Shown here in pieces: positions 30,703-43,024 of a stretch of DNA of 64,000 bases. The stretch spans positions 912,381 to 976,380 of the forward strand of contig NW_019091359.1 of NCBI RefSeq assembly GCF_001949145.1, read 5' to 3'. The DNA comes from Acanthaster planci. Its lineage: Eukaryota > Echinodermata > Asteroidea > Valvatida > Acanthasteridae. Position 1 is the stretch's first letter; each line of letters opens with the position of its first letter. The notes under the pieces are model-generated. The model worked only from the letters and a program-made list of their open reading frames with translations. It had not been told where the DNA came from and ran no database searches. The translations under genes and the position numbers were made by a program.

Positions 30703-33700
30703 GTAACACTTGTCTTTCTTTTTCCACTCTGCACTGAACTACGTTCATTATAGGGAGAGCGTAACTATTCGGGGGGGGGGTGGTTGGTTGCACCCCAGCC
30801 GCTGTCTAATGTGGCAAATGATGAATGTCTTGAAAAAGATCAATCTGGTCGAGCAGGGTGACCCCACGGCTCCCTGCTTCCATTCTGAAATTGCATTACA
30901 CTGTATTTGCACATCCAAACATTTTTGACTGCTCGGGATTATCTTGTGCTTGATCGCACTTTCAGTCAGCGTTCGTTTTTGGAAGAGGTGTCTGGCATTA
31001 ACACTGGGTCAGTTCTGGGTGGTGTGTTGTGTAGTGCCTTTTTTCCAAAGAAAAAATAGTCGACATTTCATCCAACCAATAAGCAGTATCCATTTTTTAA
31101 TCATTTTAATCAAAATGGAGGAGACCGTTTCGAGGAAAATGAATGTAATGATTAACACAAAACGCGAAAACACGATATGCACGTTGAAATCTGAAACACC
31201 AAATACACGAGAGAAATCGTTACCTTGCTGTTGCTGCATCGAATCAGGACGCAGGAAAAAAGGCTTTTCTCTATTGCAAGCCATCCTAAAAGTGAAGTCA
31301 CCACTGGGGACGAGGTTGGAAAAAATTGATTTCGTACTCTGGAGCTTTTTTCTCGAAGTGTCTTCAGAACGCAGGTTCAAAACTAATGCCCGTTGAAGCC
31401 TGCCCTAGAATCCCCTGGTGCGCATGACGTAGGCCTACCGAGGCACGTTCATTTAGCGTCAGCCCTTCCCCCTTAAAGAAAAGCTGGTTCAAGCCCATTG
31501 AACACTTTCTGTCCGTGTAAAAATTTGCAGCAGTCGTTTAATACTGTCTGAGCTTGTGCCCTGTTTTGGAATTAATTTGATTGTAAAAACAATTGCAAAA
31601 GTTGTAACCAACACTCAACTCTTTCTCCTTGGGGCAATCCTTTTCCAGAAATCGTTTTAACCTACGAGGGAATTAGGGATCGTTTGTTTCAGACCTCCAA
31701 AATTTCATTTAAAAACATTCATTAGTTTGAAGACGAAGATTTAATTTAAAATGTACTAACACTTAAAATGACAGAAACAGTCTTGTTTGGGCTTTACTTA
31801 ATATGAACAAAATATTGAATTACTGTTTTGACAAAACAAAAAGCCACAATATCGAGAAAGAAAGTGCATCTGATGATATCAACAAATATGTAGTTTATGA
31901 TTCCCAAATGTACGTTGAACCAGGCCCTTCGAATTCTGTCAGAGCAAATTTTGGTCCAGGGATGACGGGCCAAATAATGTGCAAACACGGGTGTCCCGCT
32001 CGCCGCACGACATGGCTAGCAGTCCTAATCGAATCAGCCGGCAGTTGCATTCTTTCTGCAACCTACTCGCGAGTTGCAACACTCTGCCGAGAATTTCATC
32101 TTATACGCGCGTGTTGGTGGTCTGCCGGGAGGGGAAAAGGCAGAAAACAATTGGGAGGCCCAGTAAACATCTCAATGAGAATGTTACTGTTAACATTTTT
32201 TTATTTTGGTTGTTACTGGCGGTGTGGCGCGCTTGATGAGAAAAACTATCAACGCGGCGTGAGGCCATGTGACTTGATCCGCCGTGCAGCGGGCGGCAGG
32301 CTGGTGGAAAATCAACTCGCGGCTTGGGGCCGCCTTTGCTGCTGGTCAGGCCGCCGCAAGGCCTCGCACTTGATCTTATGTCAAGTTTACAGACCGCAGA
32401 AAACCCGGTACGGGTACGACAGCCGGCCTGATAATTTGATGAGACTTTGTTGGTATTTTGTCCAAAATATATTTGAGTTTCAGACGTGTTTGTGTGTGGT
32501 TTCCTTGTAATAATTTGAAAACGATACCAAGAGCACAATAAAATTACATCAATAAAATCAGTGTGCTGCAGATCATAATATTGTGTGTATCCGGTTGGAG
32601 AACAATCAAACTCTCAAATCGAATTATCATCTAGAAAGAAGGCTGCTCCACGCGTCGATTTGGAGCTTATTTCAACTGAGCAATAATAACTTCTCCCCAT
32701 AATCTGCAGATGTTCCCGTCAAAACAGATCACTTGAAAGTTTGTTTTCCCCCTGTGAAGAATCGGCAAACATTTGTATCCACCGTTTTTTTTTAAAACCA
32801 ACACGGTCATTTCTTTCTTTTGATGGCCTCCAGAGGCCTGCGACATTTCAGCATTCGTGTAGGCTTGCCATACTTTTCTCTCGCGTTTCCGAATCAATTT
32901 GGCGTGGTCGGGGCTGACAACCTCCCCAACCGCGTGGAGGGTTGAACAGGGAGGAAACTTTTCACCAACTTTCTGAAACCACAAAATAAGCAAAGGTGGT
33001 AAAGGCTGTTTGGAAACGGGTGCAAGCCAGGACATTTAATACCGTAACAAAGCACGCCGACTGGGGCGACCTGCTGACAGTGGTACCAAGGGCCCTTAGT
33101 GCGTGTTGCCGGGAGGCCTTGCCAGCGGGATGCGTGCACGTATACAATATTGTACGTGTACACTGCGCGGAATCATGTCTGAAGCCGTACAACAGAGCAC
33201 ACAAGCGAGTAATATTTCTGAACAGACGATGGGGATCGTTTTATTGATATATTACTTTCGAATATTTAATGTGAAACCACAGACAAAATTAATACAGAAA
33301 TTTAAAAAAATGTGTGCAAAACACAAGACTTTGGAAATTACCTCAGCAGAAATATGCTAGAACTTAAGAGCACGGCGGCAGTTTCTCGCTTAATAAGTTG
33401 AATGGAAATGTATAGGCTTAAACGTGAAAAAGCTTTTAACTTGAACTATATTAGTTCATTATTCCCTGTCACATTTTGTAGGCTAATAAAAAATCGCAAC
33501 AGTGATTGTGTTTAATGAATGATGAAAGGCCAGCCCCTTTTCCCCTCCGGAGATTAAAAAGACGAAAGGTACATGAATAATTACGGAAACTCAAACGTTG
33601 AAATGTGTAAGGTTTTGAAAATTAGGTACCGGTAGCCTACCCGTGTCACTGATGAAACCTATAGAGTTCTAAATTGCACCGTTCATGCAATCATTTTTAC

Positions 33701-36700
33701 TGTGAAGATATCACGTTCAATCGAACACAAATTACCAATTTCTTTTTTCTTCTCTTTTTCGTGGATGTCTCAGTCACACGAGCTGTGCAAGACGGAGCAA
33801 ATTCCAGACGGAATTGGTATCGGCATAGCCAGCGAATAGAGGGAACGAAAACAGCCAGCGCAAAGGGGTTTCACCGACAGTTACGAACGAGGAGGCCCTT
33901 TTGTTGGCCCATACCAAATAACATTGACTCCCCGATCGGTCCCGCCGAGTTTGGGCGCAAAACTGTTTGATTAATCGCTCTCTGCTGCGATGTCACACTT
34001 TTGGTACACAAATTGCCCTCTCGTGGACAAATAACTTATTTTCGAAATGAGTTCTCCGCGGTGTGTACGTGTCTACTTAGGAATGTGGCCCTGAAACGCA
34101 GTTCATTGAACAAGCGAAAATAAGTTCAGAACGCACCTACTTCTACAAAACGACAACAACACTCGTTACCAGGTTGTGGACTTAGGTACCTCGTATGCAT
34201 ACTCATTTGATCAGCAAATATCATAAGTGTGCAAGCAGATCGTTTGTAAGGCTTAAGGAGTAAAAAGAGTCTAAAAACATGCTTTGAACAAATTAATCCA
34301 CAGTGACTTTTTACATTAATTTTATGTTCCATAAAACGACGGCGGTTGGAGCTGTTTCTGTCTCTTTCATGGGCGTAAGGCCGGCCGGCCAACACAGCAT
34401 AAGCTTATGGGGTCAAGCTTACCGGTAGATCCTACGCTGCATCCGAATCTCTTGTCTAGAGCTAGGTCTAGGTCTTCACTCCATTGGAAATGCGTGGAGA
34501 CGCGTAGACAATAGACCTAGCCGTAGCTCTGGAGGCCCGTTTCGGACATAGTTTCGCTATATATTCTGCTCCGTTCTATCCCTTCCGTGGTAATCCAGAC
34601 CATTAAGGTTACACGGCAGTATAATTCTAAAACTGTGTTCAAAAACCATAGGGCGCGAGTTGACTTTCTGCCTCCGTCCGTGACCATTGGGAAAAGTCTT
34701 CCCATTACGTTGGTCAGATCGTACCTGAAATTTCAAACATTTCAGGGCATTGCGTTTTAGGCAACTTTATACAACGTCAAAGAAAAACGTCACCGTTCAG
34801 TTCAGGCCACCCGCCCAACGAATCTGATTTTAGAAAGTTGCCTAAAATTTTATTCATAATTGAAGTCAATTTGAAAAATGCTGACGTTGCACTGAACGAA
34901 ACAAAAAAATAAACTAACAGGCAGGTTTTGTTTTATTGAAAGAATGCCCTAAATAAACCTGCTTCTGTTGAAACACCACCAAGATATAAAGGAAACATTC
35001 CATCCCCAGCCAGTTTTTATATATATTTCTGGAATATGTACGGTCGCCATTAACCCAAGCGGACCCCAATTCGTCACTCTATACTATGAAATGGATTTCC
35101 AAGATGGTTTAGCTGGCTGAGCCTGGCGCGTTTGGATGAGGGTGTGATCAATCTCACCCAGCCCGGCTGGAAACCCTCGGGGTTACCCTCCGAAGGAGTT
35201 GGAAGAGTGTAAGGCCCGCAGCTATGTCCTCGCTGTTTCCACCCCCAACTGCATACCGGCTTAACCCGAATGCCGAACCATCGGAAGTTCATCCATTATC
35301 GAAGAAAGGTCCGTCAAGGCTCAAGAAACAAATCCGCGTATTTGGCAGCCTATTCAGCCGTCACAATATAACAGGATGAAGGATGATACTGTCGAGATTT
35401 CAGAAAAGAATTTCAGCGTTGTCTGTAGTCTGTTGTGCGTGGTACGGATGAGAAACTTGACGTGGCACAGTGCCCTCAATTTTTTTTTAATATTTGGCTG
35501 GATCGTTGTTCGTCATTCATAATGCAGAGAACTGACCCGAACGTTTCAAATACGGACACAACACTGTGAGTCTCGAGATAAACGTGCCGCCTTCAACTAT
35601 ATGAAGAATTTTGATGTTAAAACTAGGAGGCTCTTTGAAAGAAATCAAAGGATTTTGTAAATGCAAATGGCGTGGTTGTTTTGGAGGAGGAGACATCTTG
35701 GATGGAGATTTCGGCATTAGACGGTTGAACAAGTCATTCAGAGATGTTCAACAGTCGTCTGCATGAAGACTCTTTCCTCAAATTTCACGAGTTTGGCATG
35801 ATTTGCCGGAAAAACATGTCTTTCATCAACGGTGTGCCCTCCTGCCCAGTGATAAATCAAACTATAAAAGCCGTTCACGGAATTTTCAAGACAAATTGAT
35901 CAAAATGGAGAGCTGTGCAGAGACTTTACCGTGAGAACCGCTGAGCTCAACACTAAATTCTTCACGCTTAGGTATTCTATTACAAAACGCAGATCTTTTA
36001 CAAAGTGACGTTTGATCAGTGCTGTGCGACAACAAATTCCATTTTCACTTGACTCCTTGCTCAATGGCTTCAAACGTGCGTGAGCTTTCATCGTTATTGT
36101 TTGTAAAGGACAAACCGTCAAAAAGGCACAATTATTGGGATCTAATAGACTGTTAATTGTCTGTCTCCCCTGGACGGTCATCCTTCAAACGGCAGTGAGG
36201 CATGGGTTACCATGCTTACCTGAAAAGTGTTTCAAGAAATGGGTCTGCAACCTGTTTTCGAGGTTCAGATAAACGTCCAGTAAAATGAGTTGTAACAGTT
36301 CAAGAATTACTTGAAACTGTCATTTCTTTATTACAAATCTGTAATTTGAGCTTATCTGCAGACGAAGTTCAATTGAAACGTAGAGCGAAATTAGCGCCCG
36401 ACGTGAATCGCACACGCGTTTCGAAAAGTTTCCCTTGTGAGGCGTTCGTTGCCCAATCTTTCTTGACGTCTGACCGGCAGTAACCCGACACGACAATCCA
36501 CCGTCCTTGTTGGGCCCCTTGTTTGGGGTACTTCATTGGGGTACACTCTCAAAGTGATGTTTTCCTCGGCAAACAAACGGTTTCCGACGATCTTGAGTCG
36601 CTCTTCTTCCTCGTCGACCGTTTCTTTATTTTCTCTGGGGCTGGTCGCGCGGAATAAATGTGGTTTATTCCATTGTCTTTTAGGCGGGGTGTCGCTTACA

Positions 36701-37493
36701 AATTCCACTCTCAGTAGATGCTGACGGAGGGTGTGGGTATTGTAGCGAAGCACTCCGACGGGGACCATTTCCCCCTTGAATTATCGCTTCGCGCGAGGTG
36801 GTTTCAGTGAATGATTTGAGGGATCAGCACAATTGGATGACGGGGATTAGCTGGACAATCCAATCAATCCGTTTTATAGGATCGATTGCAGAAGAATGTT
36901 TGGCTGGTTAGTGTACCAGTGGGTAACACTGTGCCAGCGGCTAGGTAGGCGGGCTGAAATGCAGATATCAATACGCGCTCTGGTAGCCATGCAACAACTC
37001 ATCAGTTGCATGAGAGAACAGACACTAAACATATAAATACTTGGAGAATTGGGAGTGAATCGTTTAAACTTCGACGTTCCACATAATGTGGTCGATTAGA
37101 TATAAATTTATGAATGTATAACATGTCTTTTGCATCAGATCAATGTTTCGTACAAGGTTCAGCTAATGTTTGTGCTGTCTCGACGTGGAATGGACCAAAC
37201 ATCCTAAGAAGTCATTTTACTGTTCTCCGCATTGAAAAAACGCGATTTCCACCTCAAAAAAATAAAATCTCCTCAACCAGTATGACATGCTAAAACTGAA
37301 ACGTAAGAGTACAGCCTCACACATATACTTCACACCAAACAGCCTCAACATTTTGCAACTGTTTGTTTTGGGGAGGTATCGCCTAAGCCATAATATAGTA
37401 TCTTCACACCTTTGCTCGAGGGTTGATTTTTGTACCCTCAAAAAATAAAACTCAAAATAGTGGTATTTTTCTTGTGATTTTCCCTATACACAG
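30703..37493 (+). other. Wnt1: Wnt1 intron 2 (about 6.8 kb)
   Basis: Donor GTAACA, acceptor ACACAG. There is no supported nested gene. A 235-codon open frame at 31803-32510 has no recognisable motif and is probably chance. A near-palindrome (33135-33164) and an imperfect inverted repeat around 34450-34530 built from AGGTCTAG-like words are present. The GC-richer stretch near 32090-32400 might be regulatory, but nothing shows it directly. Confidence 0.85.
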
Positions 37494-37759
37494 CGTGCAG
37501 AGAAACGGCTTTCATCTACGCGATTACCAGCGCCGCTGTCACCCACTCTGTGGCCCGCTCCTGCAGTGAAGGTAGCGTAGAGACGTGCACCTGCGACTAC
37601 AAGTACCAGCGACCCAGCGGCGACGACTGGGAGTGGGGCGGATGCAGCGACAATATCGCCTTTGGCCACCGCTTCTCGCAGAAGTTCGTGGACGCCGACG
37701 AGAAGGGGCGAGATTTGCGGTTCATGATGAACATTCACAACAACGAAGTTGGAAGACTG
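37494..37759 (+). CDS. Wnt1: Wnt1 exon 3
   Basis: Encodes residues 120-208. The acceptor is CAG|CG, completing codon 120 as Ala where vertebrate Wnt1 usually has Gly. It continues [20 protein letters not shown], then [49 protein letters not shown]; nearly every block has a direct counterpart in human WNT1 ([66 protein letters not shown]). It ends in phase 0 before donor GTAGGT. Six Cys of the Wnt pattern are conserved. No Asn-X-Ser/Thr sequon is visible in this exon. Confidence 0.97.
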
Positions 37760-40204
37760 GTAGGTTCTGGTGGTTGAAATATGTTTCATTTATTTCATAT
37801 GAAAGTATTCTCAGCATACCAGTGTGAGACAAAAGAGCGGTTTTCCTATTGCGTAAATTCTAATCTTCTCTTAAGTTGGGCTCTAGAAGAAACGAGCTTT
37901 CAAAGTACGTGTAGAAGCTGCAGGGGGGAAACTCAGCGAGAAACAGTGCACGCTGTATTCACATGCGCACCTTCAACGATTAAAACTCGCACATAATATA
38001 CATTGCACAGCCTGTAAATGTTCTCTTCGCGAGAATTACTTCCTCGGTATCCAGCCAAAAATAGGGATTTTCCCCAGCTTTTCATTGGTTATTTTTGTAT
38101 AAATGCTGGATTTGTAAAGGTTGAGTGCATCTCTTAACTATTGGTGGCCCTTATATAGGGCTATATGTGGTTAGTTATGTAAAATGCAATTGCGGACGTA
38201 CGGGTGACCTGTTTACATTCGTATGAATTCCTATTTTAAACTCAGCAATGAAAAAAAATTTGGCACGTGACCACGTAGTACTTTAATGACACCTAACTTA
38301 CAAAATTACTCAGTTTCAAGTTGTCTTTTTGATTTTTCATTTCTATTTCGTTCTCTATGCAAAACATATCCCTTGGGGGGGGGTTAATGCTTAACAGCAA
38401 CTTTGATCGTTTAATCGGTTCCAACACTTGGTATTTTCAATGACTCTTAACAATCTTTTAGTGAGGCAACCCTTTCCCCTCCCACGAAGCACCATTTCCA
38501 AAAATCCAATTTCCTTCTTTCCCCCCCCCCCCGTCTTTCTTTTTTTCCTTTTGAATCTGGTAATTTCGCCAACACAACTGTTTGCCTTTGTCATCTCAAA
38601 CGGTTCTATTTATGCAGCGTAATTGCTTGTGTCAGAGTTCCCTGCTTCAGCCATAAGTGCCGTCTCACTTTAAGAATGCGCGGTACACAACTCATGCCAT
38701 TGTCGGCATTTATGACCATGTCATCATCCGGCAATCCCTGCTCAAGCACCTTTCTTTTTCTGTGAAAGCCATCGCCGGGTTCCGTTGACCGGTGACGAGA
38801 CCCTGCTGAAGAGAGGCTGTACCCGCGTTTATCCTCCCTCGCCGCCTCGACCCTCCACGGCCCGATGCCTCGCGCCTGCGTCAGGGCGGCGACATCACAG
38901 TCGTAAACCGCTGGCTTTCAGCTCAGCGATAATACCGCAGTCAAAGAAATCAACACTGTTAAAAAAGAGGGACCCCTGTATTGTTTGCCGAAATCAATGA
39001 GATGTAGTCTCCTCCGTGCAATTACCTGTTCCACATCGCCCTTTTCTGCATGACGGGCGTTTACGCCAAAATTATGAGGCCTGCCCACGTTCGCGATTGC
39101 CCCTACTACCGAGATCGTAAAAAGTACTTAGTAGCACCCTTAGAGAAAACAATTGGGAAACCTTGTTTCCAACAGTGGGTGGTGGCATTGCTTGATCTTT
39201 TTAAGTCGGGTATTAAACTCTGGGGTAAAGGTGTATAATAGTCGGTACAACCACAGAGGGGAATCATCCAATGTACTGCTCTTTTTTATACTGAGCAACG
39301 CCAGGATAATGATAAAGACTACTAAAATGTCGATCTTGCCGATATACGCGGTGAGTCATGCATGTGGGATGTCTCGATTGTGCCGTGAATGAGTTACTTG
39401 CAGACCCATGCATTTTTCCCAGCTCAGTCTAAGCTCTCTTGTTAAATTGTGCAGACCTTTGAAACTGCCTCATGGCGCAACTAGCGCATCTGGGAGGGTT
39501 TTGGGGTTCAGCCCCCCCCCCGAAATATTTATTCTTTTTTTTTTAAGTTAACGGAGATATTCACGCACGTTTCTAACTCTTTGCTCTGACACATGGCACG
39601 TGGGTGGGGAAGGCTTGAGCATCATGAGCGTTTTTGTGAAGTAAATTCCGTCCGAACCCCCCCCTCCTCTCGGACAATTCCTAGATGCAACACCCTGCCT
39701 CATAATTTGAGGCAGTGATACAAACTGTCCAGAAAAGTAACAAAAATGACAATGCTATCTAACTGGAAATTATTTTGTATATGGAAATCCATATTTCGGG
39801 TGTTTTTGTCTTTCAGATGAAAGTGTAGACAATTGGGCAATTGTACAAGCAATGTCGAAGTAGATATTCGGCAAAGGGGCCTTTTTACACGCCCAGGATA
39901 CATTTCTGCGTCTTCCGTTTTAACGGCGACAACAACCACGTTCGATTCCAATGCTTGCAACGAGACAAATATCGTAAATGAACGAACTGAATCTGTGTGT
40001 TTCCCTCAGAATCATCTTTAAACAGGAGCCTAAAATGGAGAAATCTGTATTTTGGAAAACCTAAACGGAATTTAACTCTTTCCTTGGTACTTCAACGAGC
40101 AGACGAATCACACCACGTCATTTCTCCGCTTTCGGGGAATAAAACGGTACGCTTACGTGAAGAGCGAAGCCATAATATCTGTCATATTTTCCCCTTGTTT
40201 TCAG
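37760..40204 (+). other. Wnt1: Wnt1 intron 3 (about 2.4 kb)
   Basis: GTAGGT donor and a good pyrimidine tract before TTTTCAG. The intron contains C homopolymer runs (about 38521-38532 and 39511-39520) likely to carry sequencing length errors. No other gene or recognised element is visible. Confidence 0.85.
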
Positions 40205-40792
40205 ACGGTTTCGTCCGGCATGCGACGGGAATGTAAGTGCCACGGGATGTCCGGCAGTTGCACCATCCAGACCTGCTGGATGCGCCTTCCGACCTTCCGC
40301 ACCGTCGGCGAGTTCCTCAAGGACCGCTTCGACGGCGCATCCCGTGTTGCGCTCCGCAACGAGGGAGTGCGGGGCAGCAGCGGCAGCGGCGGCTCATCCG
40401 GCAGCGGCAGTGGCAGCGGCAGCACCAACAACAACGGCAACCGGGGCGGGCGCGGCCGAGACCGGGGCCAGCGGACCGAGGGCGGCACCGAGGCCAACTT
40501 CCAGCCCTACAACGCCAACCACAAGCCGCCGGGTGCCCGCGACCTGGTCTACTTCGACGATTCGCCGGACTTCTGTGTGCGGAACGAGAAGGTGGGCACC
40601 CTAGGCACCGTGGGGAGGGAGTGCAACAACACCTCCCTGGGCGTGGACGGGTGTGACCTGATGTGCTGCGGGCGGGACTATGACGGGTCCCAGGTTCGAA
40701 TCAAAGAGAGGTGTAGCTGCACGTTCCATTGGTGTTGCAAAGTGAAATGCCAAGAGTGTACGACAGTAAGGACCGTATATCGATGCCGGTAA
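40205..40792 (+). CDS. Wnt1: Wnt1 exon 4 (C-terminal half, stop)
   Basis: Encodes residues 209-403 and TAA. RRECKCHGMSGSCTIQTCW holds the Ser (residue 224) that Porcupine palmitoleoylates for Frizzled binding. RLPTFRTVGEFLKDRFDGAS follows and identifies Wnt1. Residues about 262-305 form an insert rich in Gly, Ser, Asn and Arg (SSGSGGSSGSGSGSGS, then NNNGNRGGRGRDRGQR). It lies in the linker between the two Wnt lobes, where human WNT1 is short and Drosophila Wingless also has an insert. After it come HKPPGARDLVYFDDSPDFC, LGTVGRECNNTS, GCDLMCCGRDYD and the Cys-rich finger CSCTFHWCCKVKC, ending RCR. NNT is a potential N-glycosylation site. All terminal Cys of the family are present. Confidence 0.97.
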   Translation, partial: TVSSGMRRECKCHGMSGSCTIQTCWMRLPTFRTVGEFLKDRFDGASRVALRNEGVRGSSGSGGSSGSGSGSGSTNNNGNRGGRGRDRGQRTEGGTEANFQPYNANHKPPGARDLVYFDDSPDFCVRNEKVGTLGTVGRECNNTSLGVDGCDLMCCGRDYDGSQVRIKERCSCTFHWCCKVKCQECTTVRTVYRCR

Positions 40793-41386
40793 AAGATTGT
40801 ATACTGTACATGTATGAATTGGTATTTCTGTAAACATCGTGTTCAAAACCATGTCTTATGTGTTTAAATCTCACAATTCCAGTCATTTTGAATTACCGGT
40901 CAGAAAAAAGAAATTTTAAAATTCGTGTAACATATTTTCTTTTTGACATGTTTAAACAGGGACCCTCACATAAACCCGTAGATCGCGATGTTTACTCCAG
41001 TGTACCTATTTTCTTAACTGCGATATGCATTTTTGGTTCCACAAAATCTGACCTATTCAGCACCATCATGCAGAAAAACTATAAATACCAAAAATGTCAA
41101 CCAAGAGCGCTCGAAGTAGAAACAGTGAAAATAGCATTTTTACCATGAGACATGGTGTTGTCCATGAATCTTTATCATGTAAATATATATTATATGATAC
41201 TTTTATTAACTTTAATTTAGCGTGCGAAATAAGTATTGTTTGATACGGTTTAATTTTTTAGTACAGCCTTTACCATTGCCTAGCTGGACATGGGACTTAA
41301 AGAATATTGCTGGGAAATTCCAGCTTAAAATGTATGGATATGGACAAAAACCAGCTCACTAAGTTGCGCTGTGGCCTGAATTCTAC

Positions 41387-41392
41387 ATTAAA
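41387..41392 (+). promoter_or_regulatory. Wnt1: Candidate Wnt1 poly(A) signal
   Basis: ATTAAA, the commonest variant signal, lies about 595 bases past the stop and is followed directly by the GT-rich word TATGTGTGT. A canonical AATAAA at 42663-42668 is a more distant alternative. Confidence 0.3.
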
Positions 41393-41678
41393 ATATGTGT
41401 GTAATTCAATGATTTTGAGCGTTGCAGCTCGGTGGCTTTAATGTAACTATTGGGTCATCGTTTGCTGTACTATCTGTGGGCTTTGTTTTCACTCTATGGA
41501 AATTGTCACTTTGTCTTTTGACCACTTGGACGCCGGATGCCGTGTAAACCCCCGTGTGTACTATTCGAGTCCATCACAAGTCCATTACACGTCATTCAGT
41601 CTTAAGCCAATTCACAAGCTATTCAAAAGAGCTGTGACAAAAGCATTCTTTTGTCATTGTTCACCCTGTTGCATATGA

Positions 41679-41726
41679 CTGGCCTTGTGAAAGGACTTGT
41701 GACTGGACTTGTGAAGGGACTTGTGA
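41679..41726. repeat. 12-base minisatellite (four units)
   Basis: Four consecutive 12-base units share the consensus NNGGACTTGTGA (first unit GGCCTTGTGA). Degenerate words continue to about 41755. The antisense of the unit, TCACAAGTCC, also occurs upstream near 41573, so the array is part of an inverted arrangement. Confidence 0.7.
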
Positions 41727-42874
41727 AAGGGGAAAGGGCCTCGTGATGGACTCGTTTACACTGGTAAACACACATAATTTTCCGTATTTGTTTCACGGAG
41801 GACGTGTACACTCGTCTAAGAATTCTTTGTTTATTTCCGTGGTTTACGCATTAACGCGTCGTACTTGGTTGGGTTGAAGCACAAGTGCAAGCTTGAAGAA
41901 TTAAGGGTAAAATTTAAAAGAAAAAACGCCCGATGGCCGAGCAGCTTTTTGTAGGAAAGAAAATCCAACGTTAACTGGATATATTTTCGAGCGCAAATTT
42001 GTGGTTTGTTAAAAAGATTCAAAGAGTTTTTCAAGGTACTGTTAAAGGGGGGGGGGTCGGGTAAGACGAGATTCTGTTGTTTTTAAGAGTACAATTTTGT
42101 GTATATCAAAACTACATGTACATGTTAGTCATGAAGCTTTCTCCAAGTACACAGAAAACATAGAGATATGCACATTTTTGTCGTAATCGTAATGTGTAAA
42201 ATTAAAAATGTTTTGAAAACTTATTTTGATCCCTCCCGAGCTTTGGGAAACCAATCGAGTGTAATTTGGTGTTCTGCAGTGTTCAATGTTTACGACACAA
42301 ATACATTTTGTGTCGGCCGGTGGTGGATGAATGGTTCAGCGCCCTCTTTGGACGATTTGCGGGAACTATTTTGAGGGTTCAAAGTCAAATATTGAAGTGG
42401 AGGTCAAGTTTGTGTCATATTTGGAAAGAGTAACCCGTCTATTTAGTTTATTCCCCAAATATACCGATATCTCTATTTCTGAAAATTCTGACTTTCAGCT
42501 CCTTTTGTGCATGGTGAAAGGTAACATTTTAGTTACTTCTCAAATGAGAAGGGTACTGTTTCGTTAATGTACAACTCTGTTTTTAATACGTACCCTAACT
42601 GTATAAATTACATGTAGGCCTACATGTATAATGTTCAATTCACCAAGTTTAATTGCTACAAGAATAAACTCATATCTTAAGCAGTTGAAAATTGCATATG
42701 CGTTAGATGTGAATCAAAGCAAATAACGATATTTGTATTGGCACAAGATCAATTAATTTTAAGATTTTATTCAATGGAATGCATTGGGAATTTGAGTTAC
42801 AAAACTATTCCATACATCCTCGGCATTGGTAAAATGATATCAATTTGAAAAAAAAAAATTCAGTACGGCAGTTA

Positions 42875-43024
42875 CACAATAGTGCGCCACCGAGAGTTTG
42901 CAACGCGTTGGCCAATCACAGTGCACGAAATCTGTCGACCAAATGCGCGTTTGGAAAGGGTCGACAGATTTCGCCCGCTGTGATTGGCCAACGCGTTGCA
43001 CACTCTTGGTGGCGCACTATTGTG
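42875..43024. mobile_element. Long hairpin (fold-back MITE-like) element
   Basis: Left arm 42875-42940 and right arm 42959-43024 are 66 bases each and reverse complements apart from a handful of mismatches; the loop is 18 bases. Both ends read CACAATAGTGCGCCACC going inward, and GCAACGCGTTGGCCAATCAC is shared by the arms. Because the element is symmetrical, both strands have similar spurious open frames. No transposase is present. A non-autonomous element or cruciform-forming repeat is likely. Confidence 0.8.

Noticed and set aside
40237-40656. Overlapping long frames in and opposite Wnt1 exon 4
   Set aside because: They are alternative-frame shadows caused by the GC-rich Gly/Ser repeat; the Wnt frame has all conserved Cys and continues the splice phase.
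40690-40710. GGTTCGAATC, a tRNA B-box-like word
   Set aside because: It lies inside Wnt1 exon 4 coding sequence, with no A box or cloverleaf around it.
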